The position numbers were made by a program, and so were the translations under genes. Shown here piece by piece: positions 52,227 through 60,591 of a stretch of DNA of 60,591 nt. Source of the stretch: Parvibaculum sp. (GTDB lineage: Bacteria; Pseudomonadota; Alphaproteobacteria; Parvibaculales; Parvibaculaceae); assembly GCA_014359855.1 (NCBI GenBank), contig JACIYQ010000244.1, positions 1-60,591 of the forward strand, given 5' to 3'. The notes under the pieces were generated by a model. That model had not been told where the DNA came from. It saw only the letters and a program-made list of their open reading frames with translations, and made no database searches. How positions within the stretch are numbered: the stretch's first letter is position 1; each line of letters opens with the position of its first letter.

Positions 52227-53534
52227 ATGGCGGCGGCGGAAGGCGGTTCGAGGCTGGTGCGCGGCAAGGCGAGACTGCGGGACTTCGCTGTCCGGTGGAC
52301 GGGCACGCGCACGTTTGTTGGTTCTGCCGCTGTGATCTTCCTGTTGCTGGCGCTTTCCGGGGCGCTGCATCCCGTTGCCGCCGTCGTTTCCTTTCTCCTC
52401 CTCGCGGGCGTTGCCGCGACGAGGCTGATGGCAATCGGTGAGACCTCGCCCATTCGCATCGGCTCCGTGCGGGACGAGGACGCATCGGTGCTTGTCGGCG
52501 GCACCGCCATGGCGCTCCTCGATCGCCTGCCGGATCCGCTCGTCGTCGTGGACGACGCAGGCCGTGTCCTCTACGCAAATGGCGCGGCGGAACCGCTCCT
52601 CGGAAAGAGCGTCATCGGACGCCATGTCGCAACGGTGCTGCGCAGTGCGCCGCTCATCGAAGCGATCAATGCTGTCATCCGGGACGGCGCCGTACGCACC
52701 ATCGAATATACCGTCCCTGTCCCCGTGCAGCGGAACTACAGCGCCTTCGTCGCACCCGTCGCCGCGCAGGGCGGTTCGGCATCGAAGCAGATTCTGGTTC
52801 TGCTGCGCGATGTCACCGAGGCGTGCCGCATCGAGGCCATGCGCGCGGACTTCGTCGCTTTCGCAAGCCATGAATTGAAAACGCCGCTCGCCTCGCTGTC
52901 CGGTTTCATCGACACGCTGCGCGGTCATGCGAAGGACGACCCCGAAGCGCGCGACAAATTTCTCGGCATCATGGCGGATCAGGCGACGCGTATGCGCCGG
53001 CTGATCGAGGACCTGCTCTCGCTGTCGCGCATCGAGTTGCGCGAGCATGTGCGGCCTTCCGATGCGGTCGATCTCTTCGGCGTCGTCAGCGACGTGACGG
53101 ACGGGCTGAGCCCTCTCGCGGATCAATACGGTGTCGAGATCGGCGTCACCGCGCCCGCGTCTCTTCCGAAGGTGATGGGGGATCGCGACGAACTCGCGCA
53201 GGTCGTCCAGAACCTCGCCGACAATGCGCTGCGCTATGGCCGCTCGGGAAAACGCATCGACATTTCTCTCTCGCCGGACGCAAAGGGCGGCAAGCCTGTC
53301 GTCCGCCTCACCGTCCGCGACTACGGACCCGGCATCGCGAAGGAGCACATCCCCCGGCTGACGGAACGCTTCTATCGCGTCGACCCCGCGGCAAGCCGTG
53401 CTCGCGGCGGAACCGGCCTCGGGCTTGCCATCGTGAAGCACATCGTGAACCGCCATCAGGGTACGCTTTCGATCGAAAGCGAACTCGGCCAGGGCTCGTC
53501 TTTTTCGGTCCTGCTGCCGGTCGCGCCCCAATAG
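52227..53534 (+). CDS. phoR: PhoR phosphate-regulon sensor kinase
   Basis: 435 residues from ATG 52227 (a TTG ten codons earlier is possible). Two membrane segments near the N-terminus, a PAS domain (LLDRLPDPLVVVDDAGRVLYANGAAEPLLG), the phospho-histidine in FVAFASHELKTPLASLSGFI and ATPase motifs NLADNALRYG, DYGPGIAKEHIPRLTERFYRVD, GGTGLGLAIVKHI. Followed by the pst operon, as usual in Alphaproteobacteria. Confidence 0.94.
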   Translation: MAAAEGGSRLVRGKARLRDFAVRWTGTRTFVGSAAVIFLLLALSGALHPVAAVVSFLLLAGVAATRLMAIGETSPIRIGSVRDEDASVLVGGTAMALLDRLPDPLVVVDDAGRVLYANGAAEPLLGKSVIGRHVATVLRSAPLIEAINAVIRDGAVRTIEYTVPVPVQRNYSAFVAPVAAQGGSASKQILVLLRDVTEACRIEAMRADFVAFASHELKTPLASLSGFIDTLRGHAKDDPEARDKFLGIMADQATRMRRLIEDLLSLSRIELREHVRPSDAVDLFGVVSDVTDGLSPLADQYGVEIGVTAPASLPKVMGDRDELAQVVQNLADNALRYGRSGKRIDISLSPDAKGGKPVVRLTVRDYGPGIAKEHIPRLTERFYRVDPAASRARGGTGLGLAIVKHIVNRHQGTLSIESELGQGSSFSVLLPVAPQ

Positions 53535-53565
53535 TGAAATAGTTGTTTTTCTGACATTCGCAAAA

Positions 53566-53583
53566 CTGTCATGGAACCGTCGT
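53566..53583 (+). promoter_or_regulatory. Pho box upstream of pstS
   Basis: CTGTCATGGAACCGTCGT: two 7-base PhoB half-sites (CTGTCAT and CCGTCGT) 11 bases apart, with a further CTGACAT at 53551. Sits 144 bases before the pstS ATG. Confidence 0.75.
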
Positions 53584-53726
53584 AAACCTTTTGCGACGCC
53601 CCGCTAGCGTGCGCCCGCCTGAAGGTTTGCAGCCATTCGAATTCACCTGGCGAATTCACTCAAAGGCTCGGGCGCGCTGGGGGGCTGACGTGTTTGCCCG
53701 GTGCCCGGCATTCACATGACTGGAGA

Positions 53727-54767
53727 ATGAACGTGAAACTCAAATCCCTGACGATGGCCGCGACGGTTGCCGTTGCTGCTCTTTCGGTGGCCGGCGTCGC
53801 TCACGCCCGCGACCAGATTTCGATTGTCGGCTCCTCGACGGTGTTCCCCTACACGCAGGCCGTGTCGGAGCAGTTCGCGAACGAGACCGGCAGCCCGGCT
53901 CCGGTCGTCGAATCGACCGGCACGGGCGGCGGCATGAAGATTTTCTGCGGCGGTATCGGCGCCGAGCATCCCGACATCACGGGCGCCTCGCGCGCCATGA
54001 AGGCGTCCGAGTACGAAGCTTGCCAGGCAAACGGCGTGAAGAGCGTCACCGAAGTGCTCATCGGTTATGACGGTCTCTCCATCGCGGTTTCCCGCAAGGG
54101 CACCGAACTCGACCTGACGAAGGCGCAGCTCTTCCAGGCGCTTGCCGCGAAGGTCGAAGTCGGCGGCAAGATCGTCGACAATCCCTACAAGAAGTGGAGC
54201 GAGATCGACAAGTCGCTTCCGGACACCAAGATCGAGGTCTTCGGCCCGCCGCCCACATCCGGCACGCGTGACGCCTTCGTCGAACTCGTGATGGAGGAAG
54301 GCTGCGAAGAGTTCCCGGCCATCGCGGCGCTTGAAAAGGACGCCAAGAAGGAAGTCTGCCAGCGCATGCGCACCGACGGCCCGTTCGTCGAAGCAGGCGA
54401 AAACGACAACCTCATTGTCCAGCGCCTCGAGTCCGATCCGAGCGCCTACGGCATCTTCGGCTACTCCTTCCTCTACGAGAACCAGGACAAGCTGCAGGGT
54501 GTGATGGTCGAGGGCGTTGCGCCGAGCACCGGGACGATCGCCGACGGCTCCTACAAGGTCTCCCGCCCGCTCTTCTTCTATGTGAAGAATGCGCATCGCG
54601 GCGTGATCCCCGGCCTCAACGAATTCGTTGCCGAGTATGTCAGCGAAGACTCGATGGGCGATGGCGGCTATCTCTCCGAGCGCGGTCTGATCCCGCTCTC
54701 CGCCGAGAAGCGCGAAGCCGTCCGCAAGGCCGCCACGAGCGGCACGGACATGGCTGCGCCGAAGTAA
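53727..54767 (+). CDS. pstS: PstS phosphate-binding protein
   Basis: 346 residues from ATG 53727. Signal peptide MNVKLKSLTMAATVAVAALSVAGVAHA; phosphate-binding segments IVGSSTVFPYTQAVSEQFA, ESTGTGGGMKIFCGG and PPPTSGTRDAFVEL. Periplasmic receptor of the high-affinity phosphate transporter. Confidence 0.96.
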   Translation: MNVKLKSLTMAATVAVAALSVAGVAHARDQISIVGSSTVFPYTQAVSEQFANETGSPAPVVESTGTGGGMKIFCGGIGAEHPDITGASRAMKASEYEACQANGVKSVTEVLIGYDGLSIAVSRKGTELDLTKAQLFQALAAKVEVGGKIVDNPYKKWSEIDKSLPDTKIEVFGPPPTSGTRDAFVELVMEEGCEEFPAIAALEKDAKKEVCQRMRTDGPFVEAGENDNLIVQRLESDPSAYGIFGYSFLYENQDKLQGVMVEGVAPSTGTIADGSYKVSRPLFFYVKNAHRGVIPGLNEFVAEYVSEDSMGDGGYLSERGLIPLSAEKREAVRKAATSGTDMAAPK

Positions 54768-54831
54768 CGAAACGATCTCATCCGGCGCTTTCGGGCGCCG
54801 GGTGACCCTCACTCCTTCAGGGCCGAAATTC

Positions 54832-56211
54832 ATGTCCGTCACGCTGCTCTTCGCGATCGTTCTGGCCCTGGCATTTGTCGGATACCTGCTCGGCCGTTCC
54901 AGTGCGGCGAACCTGAAGACGGCAGGCAACAATCTTCACTCGATCCCGCCCTATCACGGCTATTTCGTCGCGCTCTGGTGCGGACTGCCTGCCCTTCTTC
55001 TCGTCCTCGTCTGGATGGCGGCCCAGAGCACGGTCGTCGATCAGCTGCTGCTGGCAAGCCTGCCGTCGCACCTGACGGAAGGCGCGACGCCGGCCCGAAT
55101 TTCGCTGATGCTCGGCGAAATCAAGAATGTTGCGGCAGGGCGCATATTCGGCACACCCGATCAGGCCACGATCGATGCCGCTGCGCGCTACCAGTCGATG
55201 CAGAACACGGCTTCGCTTGCCATGGTGGTGTGCACCCTCGCGGCGGCCGTTGCCGGCATCGCCTTCGCGCGGTCGCGCCTCTCGCCCGACTTCAGGGCCC
55301 GCAACCGCGTCGACGGCATTCTCCGCTGGCTGCTGATTATCTGCTCGATCCTCGCCATTCTCACCACGCTCGGTATCATTCTCTCGCTCGTCATCGAGAG
55401 CCTTTCCTTCTTCGCGCGTGTGCCGGTTGTCGAGTTCCTGTTCGGACTGAACTGGAGCCCGCAGACACCGATCCGCGCCGACCAGGTCGCCTCCACCGGC
55501 GCGTTCGGTGCGGTTCCCGTCTTCTGGGGAACGATCTTCATCAGCGTCATCGCCATGCTCGTGGCTCTGCCGGTAGGTCTCTTCTCGGCAATCTATCTCG
55601 TCGAATATGCCGACAAGCGCATCCGCGCGATCGTGAAGCCGTTGCTCGAAATTCTCGCGGGCATACCGACCATCGTCTACGGCTTCTTCGCTGTGCTGAC
55701 CGTGGCGCCCTTCATCCGCGACTTCGGCACCTCCCTCGGCCTCAGCGTCGCCTCCAACAGCGCGCTCGCTGCCGGTGGCGTCATGGGCATCATGATCATT
55801 CCCTTCATCTCGTCCTTCTCGGACGATGCGATTACCGCCGTCCCCCAGTCCATGCGCGACGGCGCCTATGCGCTCGGAGCGACCAAGGCGGAAACGATCC
55901 GCCAGGTGCTCCTGCCCGCCGCGCTTCCGGGCATTGTCGGCGGTGTCCTTCTGGCCGTGAGCCGCGCCATTGGCGAAACCATGATCGTGGTCATGGCGGC
56001 CGGCCTCACCGCAACCCTGACGGTCAACCCGCTCGAAGGCGTGACGACCGTCACGGTGCAGATCGTGATGTTGCTTACCGGCGACACGGAATTCGACAGC
56101 CCCAAGACGCTCGCCGCCTTTGGCCTCGGTCTTGTCCTTTTCATCTCGACACTGGCGCTCAACATCCTCGCGCTCCAGGTCGTCAAGCGCTATCGGGAAC
56201 GCTATGAGTGA
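54832..56211 (+). CDS. pstC: PstC phosphate transporter permease
   Basis: 459 residues from ATG 54832; a GTG at 54802 is in frame. Long form with an N-terminal cytoplasmic/membrane extension before the permease core (AGIPTIVYGFFAVLTVAPFIRDFG and the EAA-like GAYALGATKAETIRQVLLPAALPGIVGGVLLAVSRAIGETM). Overlaps pstA by 8 bases. Confidence 0.95.
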   Translation: MSVTLLFAIVLALAFVGYLLGRSSAANLKTAGNNLHSIPPYHGYFVALWCGLPALLLVLVWMAAQSTVVDQLLLASLPSHLTEGATPARISLMLGEIKNVAAGRIFGTPDQATIDAAARYQSMQNTASLAMVVCTLAAAVAGIAFARSRLSPDFRARNRVDGILRWLLIICSILAILTTLGIILSLVIESLSFFARVPVVEFLFGLNWSPQTPIRADQVASTGAFGAVPVFWGTIFISVIAMLVALPVGLFSAIYLVEYADKRIRAIVKPLLEILAGIPTIVYGFFAVLTVAPFIRDFGTSLGLSVASNSALAAGGVMGIMIIPFISSFSDDAITAVPQSMRDGAYALGATKAETIRQVLLPAALPGIVGGVLLAVSRAIGETMIVVMAAGLTATLTVNPLEGVTTVTVQIVMLLTGDTEFDSPKTLAAFGLGLVLFISTLALNILALQVVKRYRERYE

Positions 56212-57490
56212 TACCGCCACACAGGGAACGGGCAGGCGCGCCTGGTACGAGCCGGATGCGAAGCTGAAACGCCGTCACGCCGCCGACCGGCGTTTGCGCG
56301 CCTATGGCGTTGCCGCGATCGTTTTCGCGCTCGCCATGCTGATGACGCTTGTCGGCACGATTGCGATCACGGCGGTACCCGCCGTTACGCAGACCGTGGT
56401 GACGTTGAATGTCGAGGTACCGGAAGGCGCGGTGGATGCTTCGGATCCGCGCGGCGGCAGCTATCAGAAGATCCTGAACGAGTCCGTCGCGCGGATTTTC
56501 CCGGAGGTCGATACGCCGCGCGAGATCAGGGAACTGCGCCAGCTCTTCAGCAATGGCGGCCAGTATGCGCTCCGAGACAAGGTGGTTGCCGACACGTCAC
56601 TGATCGGCCGCACCTTCGAGATCACGTTTCCTCTGTCGGACATCGGCGACCAGCTCCACAAGGGTGTGATCGACCGCGATCTCCCGCGCGAGCAGCGCCG
56701 CGTCAGCGACGAGCAGATCGGCTGGTACGACCGCCTGGTCGAACAGGGCCGCATTTCCGCGCCGCTGAACTGGGGGCTGATCTTCAATGCAGACAGCCGC
56801 TTTCCGGAACTCGCCGGCCTGTGGGGCGCTCTTGTCGGCTCCTTCTATGCGCTGCTGATCTGTTTCCTCGTCAGCTTCCCCGTCGGCATCGCCGCGGCCG
56901 TCTATCTCGAGGAATTCGCGCCGAAGAACCGCTTCACCGATCTCATCGAGGTCAACATCAACAATCTCGCCGCCGTACCGTCGATCGTTTTCGGTCTGCT
57001 CGGCCTCGCGGTCTTTCTCAATTTCTTCGGCATGCCGCGCTCGGCGCCTATTGTCGGCGGCCTCGTGCTCTCCCTGATGACGCTGCCGACGATCATCATT
57101 GCGACGCGCGCCGCGCTGAAGGCCGTGCCACCCTCGATCCGCGAGGCCGCCATCGGTGTCGGCGCCTCCAGAATGCAGACGGTCGGGCATCACGTTCTGC
57201 CGCTCGCCATGCCGGGCATTCTGACGGGCACGATCATCGGTCTTGCCCAGGCGCTCGGCGAAACGGCGCCGCTCCTCCTGATCGGCATGAACGCATTTAT
57301 CACCGCCGCTCCGGACAGCATGTTCAATCCCTCGACGGCCCTTCCGACCCAGATATACATCTGGGCGGACAGCCCGGAGCGCGGATTCACGTCCCGCACC
57401 TCGGCGGCGATCATCGTTCTGCTCGCGTTCCTTGTTTGCATGAACGCAATCGCGATTTACATGCGTAAACGGTTTGAAAGAAGGTGGTGA
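56204..57490 (+). CDS. pstA: PstA phosphate transporter permease
   Basis: 428 residues from ATG 56204. Large insert between the first and second membrane segments (~residues 60-200), typical of alphaproteobacterial PstA; permease motif REAAIGVGASRMQTVGHHVLPLAMPGILTGTIIGLAQALGETAPLL. Partner of PstC. Confidence 0.95.
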   Translation: MSDTATQGTGRRAWYEPDAKLKRRHAADRRLRAYGVAAIVFALAMLMTLVGTIAITAVPAVTQTVVTLNVEVPEGAVDASDPRGGSYQKILNESVARIFPEVDTPREIRELRQLFSNGGQYALRDKVVADTSLIGRTFEITFPLSDIGDQLHKGVIDRDLPREQRRVSDEQIGWYDRLVEQGRISAPLNWGLIFNADSRFPELAGLWGALVGSFYALLICFLVSFPVGIAAAVYLEEFAPKNRFTDLIEVNINNLAAVPSIVFGLLGLAVFLNFFGMPRSAPIVGGLVLSLMTLPTIIIATRAALKAVPPSIREAAIGVGASRMQTVGHHVLPLAMPGILTGTIIGLAQALGETAPLLLIGMNAFITAAPDSMFNPSTALPTQIYIWADSPERGFTSRTSAAIIVLLAFLVCMNAIAIYMRKRFERRW

Positions 57491-57491
57491 C

Positions 57492-58352
57492 ATGACAATG
57501 CTGGATACCACTGAAGCGTCGGGGATGGTTATGAACAAGACGGCCGAAGAAGCAGGTGCGCTGGCGAAGGCGGTGTCGACCGCGAAGGCCGGGCACGAAA
57601 CGAAAATCGCGGCGAGCAAGGTCTCGGTTTTCTACGGCGACAAACAGGCGCTGTTCGATGTTTCGATCGACATTCCCGAACGGCAGGTCATGGCTTTCAT
57701 CGGCCCGTCCGGTTGCGGAAAATCGACCTTCCTGCGCTGCATCAATCGTATGAACGATACGATCGACATATGCAGCGTGAAGGGAACGATCGAGATCGAC
57801 GGCGCGAATATCTACGATCCGAAAATCGATCCGGTCCTTCTGCGTGCCCGCGTCGGCATGGTTTTTCAGAAGCCGAACCCGTTTCCGAAGTCGATCTACG
57901 ACAACATCGCCTATGGTCCCCGCATTCACGGCGTGGCGAAGGCGGGTTCCGCGATGGACGAGATCGTGGAGCGGAGCCTCCAGCGTGCGGCCCTCTGGAA
58001 CGAGGTGAAGGATCGCCTCGACCAGCCGGGCACGGGCCTGTCTGGCGGCCAGCAGCAGCGTCTGTGCATCGCGCGCGCGATTGCCGTGGATCCGGACATC
58101 ATCCTGATGGATGAGCCTTGCTCGGCGCTCGACCCGATCGCGACCGCCAAGGTCGAGGAACTGATCGATGAACTGAGAGCGCAGTACACGATCGTCATCG
58201 TGACACACTCCATGCAGCAGGCAGCGCGTGTTTCTCAGAAGGCTGCCTTCTTTCATCTCGGCAAACTCATCGAGGTGGACGAGACCGACAAGATGTTCAC
58301 CAACCCGAGCGATCAGCGCACGCAGGACTATATCACGGGCCGCTTCGGCTGA
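57492..58352 (+). CDS. pstB: PstB phosphate transporter ATPase
   Basis: 286 residues from ATG 57492. ABC ATPase: GPSGCGKST, LSGGQQQRLCIARAIAVDPDIILMDEPCSALDPIAT. VGMVFQKPNPFPKSIYDNIAYGPRIHG is PstB-specific. A ~45-residue N-terminal extension precedes the domain. Confidence 0.97.
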   Translation: MTMLDTTEASGMVMNKTAEEAGALAKAVSTAKAGHETKIAASKVSVFYGDKQALFDVSIDIPERQVMAFIGPSGCGKSTFLRCINRMNDTIDICSVKGTIEIDGANIYDPKIDPVLLRARVGMVFQKPNPFPKSIYDNIAYGPRIHGVAKAGSAMDEIVERSLQRAALWNEVKDRLDQPGTGLSGGQQQRLCIARAIAVDPDIILMDEPCSALDPIATAKVEELIDELRAQYTIVIVTHSMQQAARVSQKAAFFHLGKLIEVDETDKMFTNPSDQRTQDYITGRFG

Positions 58353-58398
58353 CGCGCGCCGGCGGACAAGTGTTCCGAGGCCAACAGGAGAATTGGGC

Positions 58399-59115
58399 GT
58401 GACCCAGCATACGGTAAAATCCTTCCAGGAAGAGCTCGACGCGCTCGCCGCGAACATTGCGCAGATGGGCGGGCTCACCGAGGCCCAGCTTTCCGCCGCC
58501 ATCGAAGCGGTCGTCCGCCGCGATACGCAGCTTGCCGAGCGCACGATCCGCGAGGATCAGCGCATCGACGCGCTGGAAGCGGAGATCGAGGCGCATGCGA
58601 TCCGCATGATCGCGCTGCGCCAGCCGATGGCGACCGACCTTCGCGAGGCAATCGCGGCGATCAAGATTTCGATCGATCTCGAGCGCATCGGCGACCTCGC
58701 CAAGAACATCGCCAAGCGCGCGATGGTACTGCAGAACGACTTTGAAGGGACGAACCGGCTTATCCAGGGCATCTCGCGCATGGGCCGTCTCGCCCAGCGC
58801 CAGCTCAAGCATGTGCTGGACGCCTATTCGAGCCGCGAAGCGCAGGCAGCGATGGAAGTGTGGCGCGACGACGAGGAAATCGACGCGATGTACAACTCCG
58901 TCTTCCGCGAACTCCTGACCTACATGATGGAAGATCCGCGGACGATCGGTGTCTCGACCCATCTGCTCTTCGTGGCGAAGAACATCGAGCGCATCGGCGA
59001 CCACGCGACCAACATCGCCGAAACCATCAGCTATCTCGTGACCGGCGAATGGGTGAGCGATGAACGTCCGAAGGGCGACACGACGAGTACCACAGCCGTG
59101 CAGAGCGGCAGCTAG
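58399..59115 (+). CDS. phoU: PhoU phosphate-signalling protein
   Basis: 238 residues from GTG 58399, eight bases after AGGAG. Two PhoU three-helix repeats with the metal-binding DLERIGDLAKNIAKRA and NIERIGDHATNIAE motifs. Couples PstSCAB to PhoR. Confidence 0.95.
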   Translation: MTQHTVKSFQEELDALAANIAQMGGLTEAQLSAAIEAVVRRDTQLAERTIREDQRIDALEAEIEAHAIRMIALRQPMATDLREAIAAIKISIDLERIGDLAKNIAKRAMVLQNDFEGTNRLIQGISRMGRLAQRQLKHVLDAYSSREAQAAMEVWRDDEEIDAMYNSVFRELLTYMMEDPRTIGVSTHLLFVAKNIERIGDHATNIAETISYLVTGEWVSDERPKGDTTSTTAVQSGS

Positions 59116-59131
59116 AGGAGGCATCTGAGCC

Positions 59132-59953
59132 ATGGGAATAACGCTTGCCCGTCGCGGTGAACAGGGTCAGGCTTCAATGGAAAGCTTGGAAAAGATTCGT
59201 TCCTTGTCCGAAAGTGCCGACCAGGGACAATCCGAGCGCAGCCAGTTTGAACGCAGAATGAAACCGACCGTCATGATCGTCGAGGATGAGGAAGCGCTTT
59301 CCACGCTCCTCCAGTACAACCTCGACAAGGAAGGCTACAAGGTGATGGCGGCCGCCGATGGCGAGGAGGCGGACCTGATGATTCGCGAGACGGCGCCGGA
59401 CCTCATCCTTCTCGACTGGATGTTGCCGGGCCTCTCGGGCATCGAGCTTTGCCGCCGTCTGCGCGGCCGGGCCGAAACCCGCAATGTGCCGATCATCATG
59501 ATCACGGCACGCGGCGAGGAGACGGATCGCATTCGCGGCCTCGACACGGGGGCCGACGATTACGTGACGAAGCCATTCTCGATGACGGAGCTTCTCGCCC
59601 GCATCCGCGCCGTCATGCGGCGCATCCGCCCGGCGCTCACCGAGGATCTCGTTACCTTCGGCGACATCATCATCGACCGTGCGGCGCATCGCGTGCGCCG
59701 TGGCGAGCGCGAGGTTCATCTCGGACCGACCGAGTATCGCCTGCTCGACCACCTGATCCAGTATCCGGGCCGCGTCTTCAGCCGCGAGCAGTTGCTCGAC
59801 GCCGTCTGGGGGTCCGATGTCTATGTCGAGGCGCGCACCGTCGATGTGCATGTCGGCCGCCTTCGCAAGGCGCTGAGCCAGAAGGGCGAAAAGGACCCGA
59901 TTCGCACCGTCCGTTCCGCAGGCTACTCGCTGGACGAGCAGTTCCACGGCTGA
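59132..59953 (+). CDS. phoB: PhoB phosphate-regulon response regulator
   Basis: 273 residues if started at ATG 59132, which follows AGGAGG by ten bases; the usual PhoB start MKPTVMIVEDEEALSTLLQYNL is at 59258 (231 residues). Receiver domain with the phospho-aspartate in DLILLDWMLPG and lysine in VTKPFSM, then a winged-helix DNA-binding domain (FSREQLLDAVWGSDVYVEARTVDVHVGRLRKAL). Would act on the Pho box at 53566. Confidence 0.95.
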   Translation: MGITLARRGEQGQASMESLEKIRSLSESADQGQSERSQFERRMKPTVMIVEDEEALSTLLQYNLDKEGYKVMAAADGEEADLMIRETAPDLILLDWMLPGLSGIELCRRLRGRAETRNVPIIMITARGEETDRIRGLDTGADDYVTKPFSMTELLARIRAVMRRIRPALTEDLVTFGDIIIDRAAHRVRRGEREVHLGPTEYRLLDHLIQYPGRVFSREQLLDAVWGSDVYVEARTVDVHVGRLRKALSQKGEKDPIRTVRSAGYSLDEQFHG

Positions 59954-59971
59954 CGGCCTTCAGGCCTCCAT

Positions 59972-60016
59972 ACAAAAAAACCGGCACCCACCTTCTGTGG
60001 ATGCCGGTTCCTTCCC
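59972..60016. terminator. bidirectional terminator between phoB and gcrA
   Basis: Stem AACCGGCA(CCCAC)...(GTGGA)TGCCGGTT with an upstream run of seven A's and a downstream ttccttcccc; the A-run serves as a T-run for the minus strand. It lies between convergent phoB and gcrA. Confidence 0.75.
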
Positions 60017-60061
60017 CTCAGGTCCCCCCGGTTGCCCGCCGGAAGCAGGTCTTGTGCGCCG

Positions 60062-60577
60062 TCAGCTGACCAGCCGGTCCTTGCGCATCCGGTCACGCTC
60101 GCGGTTCCGCCGTGCCTGCACGGGCTGGTAGGCCAGGCGCGCATGCTCGGTGCAATAGGGAGAGCCATGGTCGGCGCCACGGCCGCAGAAATGGAAGCCC
60201 GGCCGGCCCGGGTCGCCGATCGGCCATTTGCAGGTGTGCTCGGTCAAGGTGAGCACCGTCGTCCGCTGCACGGGTTCGAGCCCGCGCTCCTCGACATGTG
60301 CCGCCTCGGCCTTCCGGGCGCTCTGGCTGCGCTGCTGCTCTTCCTCGCGCATCTCCGCCGTCAGCGGATCGGGCTGCCCGCGAACGAGCGTGCGGGGCGC
60401 CTGCGGGCGTGCACGGGCAGGGCGGCTCGGCGTGGCCCGCCCGGAAAGCCCCAGACGATGCACCTTGCCGATCACGGCATTACGGGTCACGCCGCCGAGC
60501 TGCTTGGCGACCTGGCTGGCGCTCAGGCCTTCGGCCCACAGCTTCTTCAGCAGTTCCACGCGTTCATCGGTCCACAT
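60062..60577 (-). CDS. gcrA: GcrA cell-cycle regulator
   Basis: 171 residues. N-terminal helix-turn-helix domain MWTDERVELLKKLWAEGLSASQVAKQLGGVTRNAVIGKVHRLGLSGR, a low-complexity linker, and the C-terminal CKWPIGDPGRPGFHFCGR...YCTEHARLAYQP sigma-70-interacting domain. GcrA is specific to Alphaproteobacteria and works with CcrM methylation to time cell-cycle genes. Transcribed from the right edge of the window. Confidence 0.96.
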   Translation of the reverse strand: MWTDERVELLKKLWAEGLSASQVAKQLGGVTRNAVIGKVHRLGLSGRATPSRPARARPQAPRTLVRGQPDPLTAEMREEEQQRSQSARKAEAAHVEERGLEPVQRTTVLTLTEHTCKWPIGDPGRPGFHFCGRGADHGSPYCTEHARLAYQPVQARRNRERDRMRKDRLVS

Positions 60578-60591
60578 GATGTTACCTTCCC

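Noticed and set aside
54817..56220. 467-codon minus-strand frame
   Set aside because: Antisense of pstC; composition is charged and repetitive without any domain.

Overview
The window is an alphaproteobacterial chromosome segment. Evidence for this includes the tail of an rRNA operon in the order 23S-5S-tRNA-fMet, a GcrA cell-cycle regulator, an oxygen-sensitive-type NifA, and the gene content and GC-rich codon use. Genus cannot be fixed from the sequence alone; the order Hyphomicrobiales or Parvibaculales is plausible. The window holds a complete molybdenum-nitrogenase gene cluster that appears to lie on a genomic island.

Layout. (1) Positions 1-529: end of 23S rRNA, 5S rRNA and initiator tRNA. 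(2) Positions 530-43517: a 43-kb segment bounded on the left by the tRNA-fMet gene and on the right by a perfect 42-bp copy of that tRNA's 3' end, each followed by a similar but non-identical terminator hairpin. This is the signature of integration at a tRNA 3' end. No integrase survives, and both edges carry gene wreckage (an ACR3-type arsenite transporter on the left, modA on the right). (3) Positions 43535-51150: a decayed accessory zone with MFS, MarR and rhodanese fragments around an intact HlyD plus RbbA-type ABC exporter. (4) Positions 51155-60577: core genes, namely an SDR oxidoreductase, phoR-pstSCAB-phoU-phoB behind a Pho box, and gcrA.

Inside the island the order is: sufBCDS-sufU-sufT (minus strand); a TPR gene and a yqeB-like gene (minus); bolA-grxD; rhodanese-nifO-degenerate receiver (minus); nifHDK-nifEN-nifX-DUF269-CCE_0567-fdxB-nifQ; three uncharacterised minus-strand genes interleaved with a Rieske gene; iscA-nifU(C-terminal)-nifS-nifV-cysE-nifW; fixABCX-modD-nifA; fdxN-LRV-nifT-SIR2; nifB-fdxN-iscA-like-TPR-LRV-nifZ-nifZ-DUF3024-DUF6129-DegT-like-2Fe2S ferredoxin-small ORF; modA remnant.

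The operons are tied together by sigma-54 (-24/-12) promoters and NifA upstream activator sites (TGT-N10-ACA), several of which can be read directly. NifA, encoded here, would switch on nitrogenase structural genes, FeMo-cofactor assembly (NifB, E, N, X, Q, V), electron supply (FixABCX and several ferredoxins) and, unusually, a dedicated SUF iron-sulfur assembly operon that starts from its own sigma-54 promoter. The least understood part is a set of accessory genes carried inside this regulon: two uncharacterised genes with their own sigma-54 promoters, a paired TPR/LRV set, a DegT-fold protein without its catalytic lysine, a receiver domain without its phospho-acceptor aspartate, a SIR2-like protein and a YqeB-like protein.
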